From assembly GCA_027493525.1 (NCBI GenBank), contig JAOSKN010000001.1:496001-560000 (forward strand): DNA of 64,000 nucleotides, given 5' to 3'. A program made the position numbers and the translations under genes. Positions within the stretch are counted from its first letter, which is position 1. Every line of letters begins with the position of its first letter. The notes beneath the pieces are model-generated. The model had not been told where the DNA came from and did not search any database. It saw only the letters and a program-made list of their open reading frames with translations. Positions 13,574 to 23,710 of this stretch are shown here, piece by piece. The DNA is from Planctomycetota bacterium (GTDB lineage: Bacteria > Planctomycetota > SZUA-567 > H5-PLA8).

Positions 13574-15980
13574 CTACCATCGCGCCTCGCCCACGTAGAA
13601 CTCCGCGCACGCCGGCAAGGCCCCGCCCTCGCCGGCCGTTCGCCTCAGCCGCACCGCCGCCGCGTGAACGCGTGGGATAAGGACGCCCCAGGCGCGCGGA
13701 CGCGAGGGCGCGTTCAGCACGCCCTGCACGGGCGCTTCCTTCCACGCATAGCGGAACGCGCCCGCTTCGTCCCGCTGTTCGAGCGCCTCGACGGCGAACT
13801 CCGCATCCGGCGGCAGCGGTGCCTTGAAGAGCAACCAGACGAGCTCGACCTCGGGCGCGCGCCCAGCCGGGTCCGGGGCCAACTCGACGCTGACGCCGGG
13901 GGCGGCGAAGTCGAGCGCCTGGCCTGTTTCAGGGTCGCCGTCAAAAAAGGGCGCGAACCGCGGCGGCTTCGAGCGGCGCGACGCTCAGGACCACCTGAGT
14001 GGCGGGGTGGCGTTCGAGGCGCGTCGCCGTCGCCAAACCGCCTTCCGGCCACGCCCACGCGCCGGCGTAGCGATACAACCGGAACGGCGGATCGTTCCCG
14101 AAGACGCCGTGCGCCTCGAAATCCGCCAGGCCCTCCAGCAGCGGCGCGGCGCGCGCCCAGACGTCCGGCGGCGCGGCGACCCAGCGGCACCCGGCGGCGC
14201 GGAGGTTGAACGGCGAGGGCGTCTCCAGCGCGCGGGTCCAGGCCTCGCCCGGCCGGTTGAAGCGGTCGGAGCCGGGGTCGGCGCAGCGGACCGGCCGACC
14301 GGCAAGCCCCGGCACGGCGGAGAAGCCGAGCACGCCGGTTGAAATCCCCTCGCCCAGCGCGCCTCGGGATTCGACGTACGCGACGGCGCCGACCTGCCCG
14401 CGCGGGTACACGAACGGCAGGTAGGGCACCGACTCCCCGACGCCTTGCAGCGTGTAGCGGATGCCCTGCAAGCCCAGCAGCAGCGCCAACACGCAGCTCA
14501 GCGCGAGCCGCCCGCGGCCGGCCCCGCGCGCGGCGAAGCGGCCCAACGCCAGCCCAAGCGCCAGGTACGCCGCGCTCAGCGCGAACTGATTGAATCGATA
14601 CGTCTCGAACGGATTGATGGCCAGTTCGAAGAACAGGCCCGCGAACAGGCAAGGCGCGGTCGCCAACAGCAGCCAGCGCGCGAGTACCGGCGGATTCGGA
14701 CGCGGCCAGAAGGCCCAGACGCCAAGCGGCAGAAAGCCCGCGAGCGCCGGCCCCAGTTCGCGCCAGGCCAGCGTAGCCCAGCGCGGGTCGCCGGCAAGGA
14801 TCCGCGTCATGCGCCCGTCGCAGAGCGCGGCGAAACTCGGCCAAGCCGAGCCGCTCCAGACGAGCCGCGTCTGCTCGGCTTCGGGCCAGCGCAGCAGCGC
14901 GGCCGCCGGCGCGCCGCCTTGGACCAAGGCCAGCCCCAGCGCGAAGCCTGCCGCGAGCATCAAGTCGCGCCAGGCCGGCGTCGATGCGCCGAGGATCTGC
15001 TGCGGTTTGGCCCTGCCACAAGCCCATGCCGCCAGGAGCACCATCGCGATCGGCAACCCGGCGTGCGGCGCCAACAGGGTCAATGCGCCCAGCAGCAGGC
15101 CGAAAGGCAATGCCGGCGAAGCGCGCCCATTCAGAGTCTCGGGCCAACGCAGCACCGCGACAACAGTTGCCAGCAGCCACGCCCAGCCTGCGGCCATAGA
15201 CAGCGTCTTCGAGACGTACGCGAAGCCCTCGCAGGCGTAGCAGGCTCGCTGCGGCGGGAAAAACGGCTCGATCCCGCGCAGCCAGTCCACCCAGGCTAGG
15301 CTCCCGCCCAGCGCGAAGAGGCCCAGCCCGAGCCGGATCTCCCACGCGCCAAGCGCCGCGCCGGCGCGCGCGGCCCCCGCGCGCAGGGCCTCCAGCGCCA
15401 GCAGCAGCGTGAGGACCTGGAGCAGCGCGAGCCAGACGGTGAAGGTCCACCACGGCGGCCAGCCCGCGGCCCCGCCCCAGCCGGCGGCGAGCAAGTCCGG
15501 GCCGTAGTGGTAGACGAATACGCTCTGTGTATCGTACGGATGCAGGCTGGGCAGGCCCTGGACGGCGAGGACCGCCGACTTCGCCGAGTGCGTGAGCTGA
15601 TCGGTGCCGCCGTCGTCCAGGGCATCCCAGGCCCAGGCCAGCGCCACGGGCAGCATGACGGGCAAGGCCCGGCGCAGGTCCGCGCGCCAGGCCGCGGCGT
15701 TCCACGCCGGGCCGGTGCGGTCCCGGCGCCACGCGGCGAGGAGCGCGGCGGCCTCCAGCGCCGAGAGCAGCCCGCTCGCGACGGCCGGGCGCAGCAGGTA
15801 GCTCAAGGCGTTGAGCGCGACGAGGTGCGCGGAGAGGCCCACGACTGCGCCGAGCGCCAGGGCCGTGCCAAGGTCGCTGGTGCGCCAGGCGCGGCGGACC
15901 CAGACGGCGCCGGCAAGGACCGGAAATAGCATCAGCAGCAGGCAGAGCAAGCCCTGCGCCAGCAGGGTGAGCAGGTTCAT
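13574..15980 (-). CDS. GT-C-like polytopic membrane protein, putative glycosyltransferase (frameshifted near 13945)
   Basis: Large membrane protein starting MNLLTLLAQGLLC with about twelve hydrophobic helices, then a soluble C-terminal region of roughly 250 residues. The layout and acidic loop motifs (WDALDDGGTDQLTH, HPYDTQSVFVYHYG) resemble GT-C sugar transferases that use lipid-linked donors, but I do not recognise a named family. The frame stops at a TGA inside an A6/T6 run (13943-13948). With five bases it continues as LFDGDPETGQALDF into a 120-residue tail that ends at 13574, about 800 residues in all. It lies 23 bp downstream of the nitrilase-family gene and may be cotranscribed with it. 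Confidence 0.65.
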
Positions 15981-16003
15981 GCGGGCATCCGCGCAGACCG
16001 GGC

Positions 16004-16846
16004 TTACGCCCGGCTCGCGGCCCGCCGCGCCGCCGCGGCCCAGCGCGCGATGAGCCCTTCGCGCAGTTCCTTTACGCGCATGCGGAAGCGCGCGTCGCTG
16101 AGGCGCGGGCCGACGTCGGCCGTGACGAGCGCCTCGGTGAAGAGCCCCGCCTCGGCCAGCGGGACGCCGCTGGGCGCGAAGATCGCGCTGTCGCCGTAGC
16201 CCAGGTGCGTCGCGTCGGCGTTGACAACGTTGCTTCGCGCGACGACCAATCCGTAATGCACCGCCGCGCCGATGTGGTTGTTCCGCACGCGGACCCGGTG
16301 CTCGTTCATCAGCGCGAAGGGGATCCGGTTGTAGTGCGGGCTGAACAGGATTCGCGCGCCTTGAAAGGCCGCGATCGCGGCGACTTCGGGGAACGAGGAA
16401 TCGTGGCAGATCTGGATCCCGAAGCGCACGCCGCGCGCCTCGAAGACGGGAATCTCGTCGTCGCAGGCGAAGCCCATATCCCGCGCATCGCCGCCGGTCA
16501 GCAGCGTCTTGGTGTACGCGCCGGCGACGCGCCCGCCGTCGAGGACCGCCACGGTGTTCCAGAGCGCCGCGCCGCGCCGTTCGGTGAGCCCCACCAGCGC
16601 CGCGAGGTTCCGGTCCTGCGCGCGGCGCGCCAGGTCGAGGAGCCTCCGGTCGCCGAGGGTCATCGCGCCGCGTTCGATCAGTTCGCGCGTGCCGTAGCCG
16701 CTCAGGTAGGTCTCGGGCAGGCAGACGAAGTCGCAGCCCGCGCGCGCGGCCTCGTCGATGACCTCGCCGGCCCGCGCGAGGTTCCGCTCCAGGTCGCCGT
16801 CGGCGCAGCGGCCCTGCCAGACGCCCAGGACGAGCCGATCGCTCAT
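16004..16846 (-). CDS. Carbon-nitrogen hydrolase (nitrilase superfamily)
   Basis: 280-residue cytosolic amidase-type enzyme. The catalytic triad is visible: E45 in LPETYLSG, K113 in AYTKTLL and C147 in QICHDSSFPE. The length fits stand-alone nitrilase-superfamily amidases such as omega-amidase or N-carbamoyl hydrolases; the substrate cannot be told from sequence. A related but distinct paralogue is at 59072-60049. It is divergent from aspS and precedes the GT-C-like gene. Confidence 0.85.
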   Translation of the reverse strand: MSDRLVLGVWQGRCADGDLERNLARAGEVIDEAARAGCDFVCLPETYLSGYGTRELIERGAMTLGDRRLLDLARRAQDRNLAALVGLTERRGAALWNTVAVLDGGRVAGAYTKTLLTGGDARDMGFACDDEIPVFEARGVRFGIQICHDSSFPEVAAIAAFQGARILFSPHYNRIPFALMNEHRVRVRNNHIGAAVHYGLVVARSNVVNADATHLGYGDSAIFAPSGVPLAEAGLFTEALVTADVGPRLSDARFRMRVKELREGLIARWAAAARRAASRA

Positions 16847-16923
16847 GGAAGACCTCCTTTATCTCGGCAGGAACGCCGCGGCCATCATCCCGCCCCGCGC
16901 GGTTTGTCCAAGCCCCCGCCGCC

Positions 16924-16952
16924 TTGACAGGCCGCAGATTGAAGGGTAGGTT
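16924..16952 (+). promoter_or_regulatory. Candidate promoter for aspS
   Basis: TTGACA (16924-16929), 17-bp spacer, TAGGTT (16947-16952). The -35 is perfect and the -10 matches at four of six positions. It would give a leader of about 210 nt before the aspS start at 17172. Confidence 0.5.
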
Positions 16953-17123
16953 GCCCCTCATGGAACGCAGCGCGCCGTTCGCCAACTTCCGCAATAACCG
17001 CAATGACGCGGTCACCCGCGTCGATTAACCTCCCCCTTACCTCAAGCGTTTTCGATTGCTCTTCGTCGGGAAGACGATGCGTCCGGCCATCCGGCGGAGG
17101 CCTCGATTTCCCAAGGGGTCCAG

Positions 17124-17165
17124 CTTTTGACTTTTGACTTTTGACCTTCGACCTTCACCATTCGG
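17124..17165 (+). repeat. 7-bp tandem array abutting aspS
   Basis: Six heptamer units: CTTTTGA three times, then CCTTCGA, CCTTCAC and CATTCGG. It ends six bases before the aspS ATG. The period and the TGAC/GTCA core resemble the heptamer arrays around the four-helix-bundle gene at 43.4-43.9 kb, but no such gene is present here. Confidence 0.8.
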
Positions 17166-17171
17166 TTTTCC

Positions 17172-19050
17172 ATGCCAAGGAGAAGCACCGTGATCGTCCC
17201 GAAGCTGCGCCCGAACCGTTACCGCACGCACACCTGCGGGGGAGTTGCGCCCGGCCGACTTGGGCCAGGAGGTGAGACTTTCCGGCTGGGTGGACGCGAA
17301 CCGCGACATGGGCGGGCTGATCTTCGTGGACCTGCGCGACCGCTACGGCGTGACGCAGCTCGTCTTCGACCCCCAGCGTTCGGGCGAGGCCCACGCCGAG
17401 GCCGGCAAGCTGCGCGGCGAATGGGTCGTGCGCGCGAAGGGCAAGGTCGCCCAGCGCCCCGCCGACCGCGCCAACCCCAAGCTCGCCACGGGCGAGATCG
17501 AGATCGAGGTCACCGAAGTCGAAGTGCTCAACCGCGCCAAGACGCCGCCCATTGAGATCCGCGACGACCTGGTCGCCGGCGACGAGGCGCGCCTGACCTA
17601 CCGTTACCTGGACCTGCGCCGCAACCCAATGCAACGGATCCTGCGCATGCGCCACGCCGCGGCGATGGCCGCGCGGAACCACCTGACCGGCGAGGGGTTT
17701 ACCGAGGTCGAGACGCCGTTCCTGATCAAGTGGACGCCCGGCGGCGCGCGCCCGTTCCTGGTCCCTAGCCGCATCCATCAAGGCAAGTTTTACGCGCTCG
17801 CCGAGAGCCCGCAGCTCTTCAAGCAGCTCCTGATGGTCGCCGGGACCGACCGCTACTACCAGATCGTGCGCTGCTTCCGCGACGAGGACCTGCGCATCGA
17901 CCGGCAGCCCGAGTTCACGCAGGTGGACCTCGAGATGTCCTTCGTCGAGCAGGACGACATCTTCACCGCCGTCGAAGGCATGATCGGCGCGATCTTCAAG
18001 GACGTGCTCGGCGTCGAATTCAAGCTCCCGCTGGAGCGCGTCAGCTTCGAGGAGGCGATGAACCGCTGGGGCAACGACAAACCCGACCGGCGCTTCGGAC
18101 TCGAACACGTCACGCTCACCGAGATCGTCCAGAAGCACGACGGCGGCGGGATCAAGCTGCTCAAGAACGTGGTCGCCTCCGGCGGGATCGTGAAGGGCCT
18201 GCGCCTGCCGAAAGAGCACGAGATGCCACGCGCGCAGATCGACAAGCTCGAGACGTTCGTGAAGGGCATGGGCGCGAAGGGCCTGGCCTGGGCGAAGATC
18301 GGCCCCGGCGGGAGTTGGGGCAACGCGCCGCTGGCCAAGGTCATCGCCGATCCGATGCGCGAGGCGTTCAACGCGGCCCTGGGCGCGCAGGAGGGCGACC
18401 TGCTGCTCTTCCAGTTCGGCCCCGAGGCCGTGGTCCACACGGTGATGGCGAACCTGCGCCTGCATCTGGGCAAGAAGTTCGGGCTGATCCCCGAGTACGG
18501 CTCGGGCGGGAAGTGGGACTGCTTCTGGGTCGTGGACCCGCCGCTCTTCGAGTACGACGAGGAGCACAAGCGCTGGGTCGCCGCGCACCACGCCTTCAGC
18601 ATGCCGCGCCGCGAGTGCTTGAAGGATCTCGACGCGGGCGCGGCGGACCAATCGCCCACCAGCCCGCTCAAGAAAGTGCTCTGTTACCGCTACGACCTCG
18701 TGCTGAACGGCTACGAGATCGCCGGAGGCAGCGTCCGTATCCACGTGCCCGAGATCCAGCAGCAGGTCTTCCGCGCGCTGGGCATCACCGAGCAGGAGGC
18801 GCAGGAGAAGTTCGGCTTCCTGCTGGAAGCCTTCGGCTACGGCGCGCCGCCGCACGGCGGGATCGCGGTGGGCTGGGACCGCCTCGTCTGGCTCTTGACC
18901 GAGACCGAGACGATGCGCGACGTCTACGCCTTCCCGAAGAACCAGAAGGGCATCGACATGATGAGCGGCAGCCCGGCCGAGGTGGACGCGGCGCTGCTGC
19001 GGGACTGCGCGATCAAGGTGGAGTTGCCGAAGGAAGAGAAGCCGGCGTAG
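17172..19050 (+). CDS. aspS: Aspartyl-tRNA synthetase (frameshifted near 17240)
   Basis: Class II synthetase charging tRNA-Asp (or tRNA-Asp and tRNA-Asn if non-discriminating). The N-terminal OB-fold anticodon domain contains LSGWVDANRDMGGLIFVDLR. Class II motif 2 is FRDEDLRIDRQPEFTQVDLE and motif 3 is GIAVGWDRLVWLL. The bacterial GAD insertion lies between them. The ATG at 17172 gives MPRRSTVIVPKLRPNRYRTHTCG. One G too many in the run 17238-17242 then breaks the frame. With four Gs the protein reads CGELRPADLGQEVRLSG, the expected start of the OB fold, for about 626 residues. A TTG start at 17245 would cut off the first beta strand and is unlikely. Confidence 0.93.
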
Positions 19051-19152
19051 GTAAAGCGATGGTCGTCCGTAGCACGGGCGACTCGCCCGCACAATATGGA
19101 ATTCCGCTGGACGTTTGCTGAACTGTGACAAGCAGGCTTGGAGGAAACCATC

Positions 19153-19802
19153 ATGCCCATTGAAGGCCCCGAAGATCTCGAAGCCGCAGACCAACGTATC
19201 CGTCTAAATGAACTGCGAGAAAAGGTCAGGGATTTAGGTGGCGTCGGTTTTTGCGAACCTTCCGGAAAGGCGCCGGGAGAAGTGGAGGAACAGTTCCTCC
19301 AGCAGGTCATTGCATTTGAAGAAGGGGGTTGGACGACGCACCTGGAGATTCTGAAGCGTCGGGGTTTTATCCCGCCCCCGGCAGACACGCTGGATGACGA
19401 GCAACTTCACGAGAAACTCTGGCAAGTGATCCGGGAGTTAGCCAACCTGCATTGTTTCCTGTACAACACCAATCATTTGAGCGAACGGGAACTATACGTC
19501 CTGCTGCTCGACGATCTGCTTCAGGAAGAAGTTCCCCAAGAACTCTCCACCAATCCGCCGCCAGGCTATTCAAATCACCTTGATATTCTGGGCAGCGGGA
19601 GCGAGGAAGACACTGAGTTGTACCACCGCTACTACGCCGATGACGAAATGCGTGCGCATTGGCTGGAAGAATTTCCCGACACCACGCTTCCCCCGAAAGA
19701 AATGCCGCCCTACAATCGCGACGCATCGCTGCCTGCGCCGATATTCCCCATATCGAATTCATCGAGGCGGAAGAGGATCGCGAGGAGTCCGACGCGATTT
19801 AG
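19153..19802 (+). CDS. Conserved hypothetical protein (frameshifted near 19735)
   Basis: About 215 residues, acidic, no signal peptide or membrane helix. It contains LWQVIRELANLHCFLYNTNHLSERELY and LDILGSGSEEDTELYHRYYADD, which I recognise from uncharacterised proteins common in planctomycetes and other bacteria; no function is known to me. The frame is lost shortly after PPYNRDASLP. One missing base near 19735 leads into ADIPHIEFIEAEEDREESDAI and a stop at 19802, an acidic tail far more natural than the Arg/Ser-rich read-through. GGAGG precedes the ATG by about ten bases. It follows aspS by 102 bp. Confidence 0.75.
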
Positions 19803-20089
19803 TAGTCCTCCTCGCCGCCCGCTCTTCAACCGGTGCGCGAGCTTCCTCGCCAGCCGGCCGTTGACCGCCTCGATCTGCGCCACGCCCTTCGCGCGCAGCT
19901 CGCAGGGCATGCCGGCATACTCCATCGCGCCGGCCGGGTTCCTGATTCCGTACGGACCCTCATTAGGGTCTTATCGCTCATCCGTTTCGATCCCGCAAAA
20001 GCAGATCCTGCGCCGTCCACCGGATTTTGAAATAGAGCCCGGCAATCGGCACATGTACGTGCAATGGACGCCACACGGGAGAACCCCTT
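19803..20089. other. Intergenic region before ndh
   Basis: 287 bp without a supported gene. A minus-strand frame from 19925 (MEYAGMPCELRAKGVAQIEA...) of 71 codons overlaps the tail of the preceding gene; it has no clear ribosome-binding site and I do not call it. No repeats or terminators were seen. Confidence 0.4.
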
Positions 20090-21431
20090 ATGCCCGGCAC
20101 CCTCCACAAGGTCGTGATCGTCGGCGGCGGCTTTGGAGGACTCTACGCCGCGCAGAACCTCAAGGGCGCGCCCGTCGAAGTGACGCTCCTCGACCGGCGC
20201 AACCACCACCTCTTCCAGCCGCTGCTATACCAGGTGGCGACGGGCGGGCTCTCCTCGGCCAACATCGCCGCGCCCCTGCGCAACGTCCTGAAGCGGCAAC
20301 GCAACGCGACGGTGTTGATGGAAGAGGTCACGGGCTTCGACCCCGCACGCCGCGAGGTGCTCACCGCGGGCGGGCGCATCTCTTACGACACGCTCATCGT
20401 CGCCGCGGGCGCGCGGAGTTCGTACTTCGGGCGCCCGGAGTGGGAAGCGCACGCGCCTTCGCTCAAGACCCTGGAGGACGCCGTCGAGATTCGCCGCCGG
20501 GTGCTCACGGCCTTCGAAGAGGCCGAGCGCGAGAGCGACCCGGCGCGACGCCGCGAGTGGCTCACCTTCGTCGTCGTCGGCGGCGGCCCGACGGGGCTTG
20601 AACTGGCCGGCGCGCTTTGCGAAATCTCGATGCAGACCTTGAAGGGCGAGTTTCGGCGCAGCGATCCGAGCGAGGCGCGGGTGATCCTGGTCGAGGCCGG
20701 CCCGCGCGTGCTCCCGCCCTTCCACCCGAACCTCTCGGAGAACGCCAAACGCGCGCTGGAGAGGCTGGGCGCCGAGGTCCGCACGGGCTGCAAGGTGCTG
20801 GCGATCCGCGCCGGCGCGGTGGAACTCGAGCGCGACGGCCAGCCCGAGACGCTCGCCGCGCGGACGATCCTGTGGGGCGCGGGAGTGGCCGCATCGCCGC
20901 TTGGAAAGAAGCTCGCCGAAGCGGCCGGCGCCGAGACCGACCGCTCGGGGCGCGTGAAGGTGGGGCCGGACCTTGCGCTGCCGGGGCATCCGGAGATTCT
21001 CGTCATCGGCGACCTCGCATACTGCCCGGACGCCAGCGGCCAGCCGCTGCCGGGCCTCGCGCCGGTGGCGATGCAGCAGGGCCGCTACGCTGCGCAGGCG
21101 CTGCGCGCGCGCCTGAAAGGCCGGACGCCCGCGCCGTTCCGCTACTTCGACAAGGGCACGATGGCGACGATCGGCCGCCGCGCGGCAGTCGCGCAGGTCG
21201 GGCGCCTGCGGCTCAGCCGGCACGCTGGCCTGGCTGGCGTGGCTCTTCATCCACCTGATGTATATCGTGACCTTCGCCAACCGCGTATTGATCCTGCTGC
21301 AGTGGGGCTGGAGCTACGTCTCCCGCGCGCGCGGGGCGCGGCTGATCACCCGGCGCGGCGAGGCGCCGGGCGCCGCCGAGCCTCCCATACAGGCCATCCC
21401 GGAACGCCCGGCGAAGGCCCTGGTTCGATAG
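20090..21431 (+). CDS. ndh: Type II NADH dehydrogenase (frameshifted near 21218)
   Basis: Membrane-bound, non-proton-pumping NADH:quinone oxidoreductase (NDH-2). The FAD Rossmann motif is [14 protein letters not shown] at the N-terminus, and the NADH motif is [16 protein letters not shown] near residue 163. DTLIVAAGA and LVIGDLAYC are the other dinucleotide-binding segments. An extra C at 21217-21218 breaks the frame. Dropping it gives [19 protein letters not shown], the C-terminal membrane-anchoring helix of NDH-2, and a TAG at 21429-21431, for about 447 residues. Without the correction the frame runs on into the next gene, which is certainly false. Confidence 0.92.
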
Positions 21432-21562
21432 ATCCGCCCCTGCGGACCGGCCGGTCCCGCGTCCATCCCCGCCGCCCCGCCCCATTTGCCGAATGCCGTG
21501 AAACCTCCGGCGCGGTAGACTTAATAATTCCTGCGTATCGTCCGCCCACGGGAGGTTCCGCG

Positions 21563-22099
21563 ATGGCCACGTGCGTCGTCTGCGGCAAGAGCATCGGGCT
21601 GCTCGCGGGGGCGGCGTCGGGGCACTACAAGGAATACCGCTGCGGCGTCTGCGGTTCGCTGGTCGGCGACGGCTGCTTCGAGCGCTCCAGCAACGGCAAA
21701 GGCGAGGAACTGCACACCTGCCTGAAATGCGCGCAGGACGGCAAGCGCGCCGAACGCCCCACCGGCGGGATGCTGGCCCAGGCCGGGCGGGAAGTCGCCG
21801 ACGAATGGGCGCTCAAATTCCGCGGCGAAGGCGACCGGCTTCTCGACCGCGCCGACGAACGGGCGCGCAAGCTGCTGAACGAGACGGACGAGCGCGCGCA
21901 CAAGCTCGTGGAGCACCTTCGCGCCGAGACCGATCAGGCCGCCGAGCGCTTCGTGCAGCATGTCGAGAAGGCGCTGGAGCGGCGCGCAAAGGAGGAGGTC
22001 CGCACGGCGGTCCTGCTCTTTTTCATCATGGCCTCCGCGGTGGCGGTGACGGGCGCGCTCTCGCTCCTTTTCGCCTGGCTGCATAAGGTGGTGCTCTGA
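21563..22099 (+). CDS. Zinc-ribbon, coiled-coil membrane protein
   Basis: 178-residue protein, function unknown. The N-terminus has four cysteine pairs or singles (CVVCGK, CGVCGS, C near residue 45, CLKC) typical of a double zinc ribbon. A helical segment rich in Ala, Glu and Arg (about 75-145, KLLNETDERAHKLVEHLRAE) should form a coiled coil, and one membrane helix closes the protein (AVLLFFIMASAVAVTGALSL). GGAGGT lies seven bases before the ATG. Its TGA overlaps the ATG of the next gene, so the two form a coupled pair. Confidence 0.75.
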   Translation: MATCVVCGKSIGLLAGAASGHYKEYRCGVCGSLVGDGCFERSSNGKGEELHTCLKCAQDGKRAERPTGGMLAQAGREVADEWALKFRGEGDRLLDRADERARKLLNETDERAHKLVEHLRAETDQAAERFVQHVEKALERRAKEEVRTAVLLFFIMASAVAVTGALSLLFAWLHKVVL

Positions 22100-22560
22100 T
22101 GCGCAAGGGCGTGCGCTGGCGGCGCTTCGTCCGCGAACTCGACGCGCAGCCGCTGGCGCGGGCGATGCTCGGCCTGGCCTTCGCGGCCCTGGTCACCGTG
22201 CTGGGCCTGGGGCCCCGCGCGGTGAGCATGCTCCCCCATCCGGCGCTGCCGTTCCGCGTGATGCGCCTGATGGCGATCACCATCGTCGTGTATTTGGCGC
22301 TCACCTGGCTGCTGGGTACGCTGCACTTCTATTACACGGCCCAGCGGCGCGTGCGGCTGCTGGCGCGGAAGCATCCGTTCCTCGCGCGCCTGCCGAGTTC
22401 CAACGACCTGCTCTGGCGGGCCTTCGTCAAGAAGCTCGTACGCAGCCTTGGCCCGCTGGAAGGCCTGCTGCTGACGGGCGGAGTCTTCCTGCTGCTGCTG
22501 GGTTCGAGCTGCCAGTACGCGGCGATGGAGATTCTGCTGCAGCTCGACTGGCCGATTTAG
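22099..22560 (+). CDS. Small integral membrane protein, unknown
   Basis: 153-residue protein with a basic N-terminus (MRKGVRWRRFVREL) and three hydrophobic segments at about 23-42, 55-75 and 120-138. I recognise no family. It starts on the last base of the preceding stop codon (TGATG), which implies translational coupling with the zinc-ribbon protein, and it precedes the secreted protein at 22575 by 14 bp. The three may form one operon. Confidence 0.7.
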   Translation: MRKGVRWRRFVRELDAQPLARAMLGLAFAALVTVLGLGPRAVSMLPHPALPFRVMRLMAITIVVYLALTWLLGTLHFYYTAQRRVRLLARKHPFLARLPSSNDLLWRAFVKKLVRSLGPLEGLLLTGGVFLLLLGSSCQYAAMEILLQLDWPI

Positions 22561-22574
22561 GAGTGCGAACGTCC

Positions 22575-23695
22575 ATGCGCCGCACCCCGCATCTTGCAGC
22601 CTGGATCCTGTGCGCGCTGTCCTGCGCGCTCCCGCGCGCCGAAGAAGGCACGACCTCGGGACCGGCCTCCACCGGCGCCAAGCCCGCGGAGGGCGTCGAG
22701 CTGATCGTCGATTACCTGCCGCCGGCGCTCTACGAGACCGAGCCGCTGACGGCCTGCTTCCGCGTCGAGAACCATGCCAAGATCCCCGCCACCGTGCGCG
22801 TGCGGGCGGAGGTGCGCCTCGAGGACGGCGCCTGGAAGCTCCGCGACGAGAGCAAGCTGGAGATCGCCTCCGGCGCGCGCCAGACTTACCAGAAGGATCT
22901 CGACTTGGCTGGCGCGAAGGCCGTCCGCTACGTGCTCAAGACCGGCGCGGGCGAATTGCCAGGGCCGGCGGTGCGGCTCGTGCGGGACGAGATCCCTGGC
23001 CCGAGTCGACCGCAAAGGACGGCCGGCTCGTGGACGGCGAGGGCGCGGCGCTGCTGCTGGTGACGCGGCGGCGGCTCAATCGCGAAGACCGCCGCTGGGC
23101 CCCGCTGCGCTGGGCGGTGAGCGACAAGAAGGGCGAGACGGTCAAGCGCGTGCTGGTGCTCGCGCCGGGCGCGTGGGCCGCAAAGGCTGAAGGAGGCGGG
23201 ACGGAGGACCTCTCGGCGCTGCTTCCCGAAGGCTTCGCCGAGCCGCACGCCGCCGCCGCGCTGGGCCCTTATCCGCTCGACGGCACCCTCCGATCCTCAA
23301 GGCGCTGGCCGGCGCCGCGGGGGCGCTGGGCGACCCGCCGCCCGAGCGCGTCGTGGTGCTGCTCCCGCCTGAAGACCTGGAGGTCGCCACCGACCCGCGG
23401 GTCTACCGGATCGTGGTGGAGGCGCTCTTGGGGCGGCTTCGGGCGGGCGGGGTGCGCGAGGTGGCGCTGGCCCCGCCGTGCTTCTACGGCCGGCCCAAGC
23501 GGCAGCAGCAGCGGCTCTGGGACGAGGTCCGCGAGGCGGCGAAGCTCAGCGAGGCGACGGCGCTCGATGTCTCGGATTGGCTGGACGAATCACGCTGGCG
23601 GGTCGATCCTGAACAGGAGGGCGTCTACGGACGCGCGCCCAACGCCCTGGGCCTGAAAAAAATCGGCGCAAAAGCTGGCCGAGCTGTTACCATGA
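22575..23695 (+). CDS. Secreted protein, possibly SGNH-like C-terminal domain (three frameshifts)
   Basis: Restored protein of about 373 residues. A signal peptide (MRRTPHLAAWILCALSCAL) is followed by a beta-rich region (VELIVDYLPPALYETEPLTA), then an alpha/beta domain containing RVVVLLPPEDLEVATDPRVY and EVALAPPCFYGRPKRQ. The last segment has the feel of SGNH/GDSL hydrolases, but I see no convincing catalytic triad. Three single-base errors are inferred: a missing C at 23000-23002, a missing C at 23290-23291, and an A7 run at 23656-23662 that should be A6. The last gives the ending GLKKSAQKLAELLP and a TGA at 23693. Three lesions in one gene could also mean a true pseudogene. Confidence 0.6.
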
Positions 23696-23710
23696 CGATT
23701 CGTTCGCGGC

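Larger units (their letters stand above)
16847..17171. other. Divergent intergenic region, nitrilase / aspS
   Basis: A 325-bp region with no firm gene. It contains a plausible plus-strand promoter at 16924-16952. Right after it is a 22-codon open frame (16960-17028, MERSAPFANFRNN...) that would be almost leaderless. Next to the aspS start is a short 7-bp tandem array (17124-17165). The small frame could be a leader peptide, but nothing supports its translation beyond position. Confidence 0.5.

Noticed and set aside
13941..17015. A 1024-residue membrane protein
   Set aside because: The first 345 codons are an out-of-frame reading of the nitrilase gene; the membrane protein begins at 15980.
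19710..19925. Small minus-strand gene MEYAGMPCELRAKG...
   Set aside because: No ribosome-binding site, overlaps the end of a likelier gene, and no recognisable family.
20090..22099. NADH dehydrogenase fused to the zinc-ribbon protein
   Set aside because: The join arises from a one-base error at 21217; the corrected frame ends in a standard NDH-2 C-terminal helix and stop, and the zinc-ribbon gene has its own GGAGGT and ATG.
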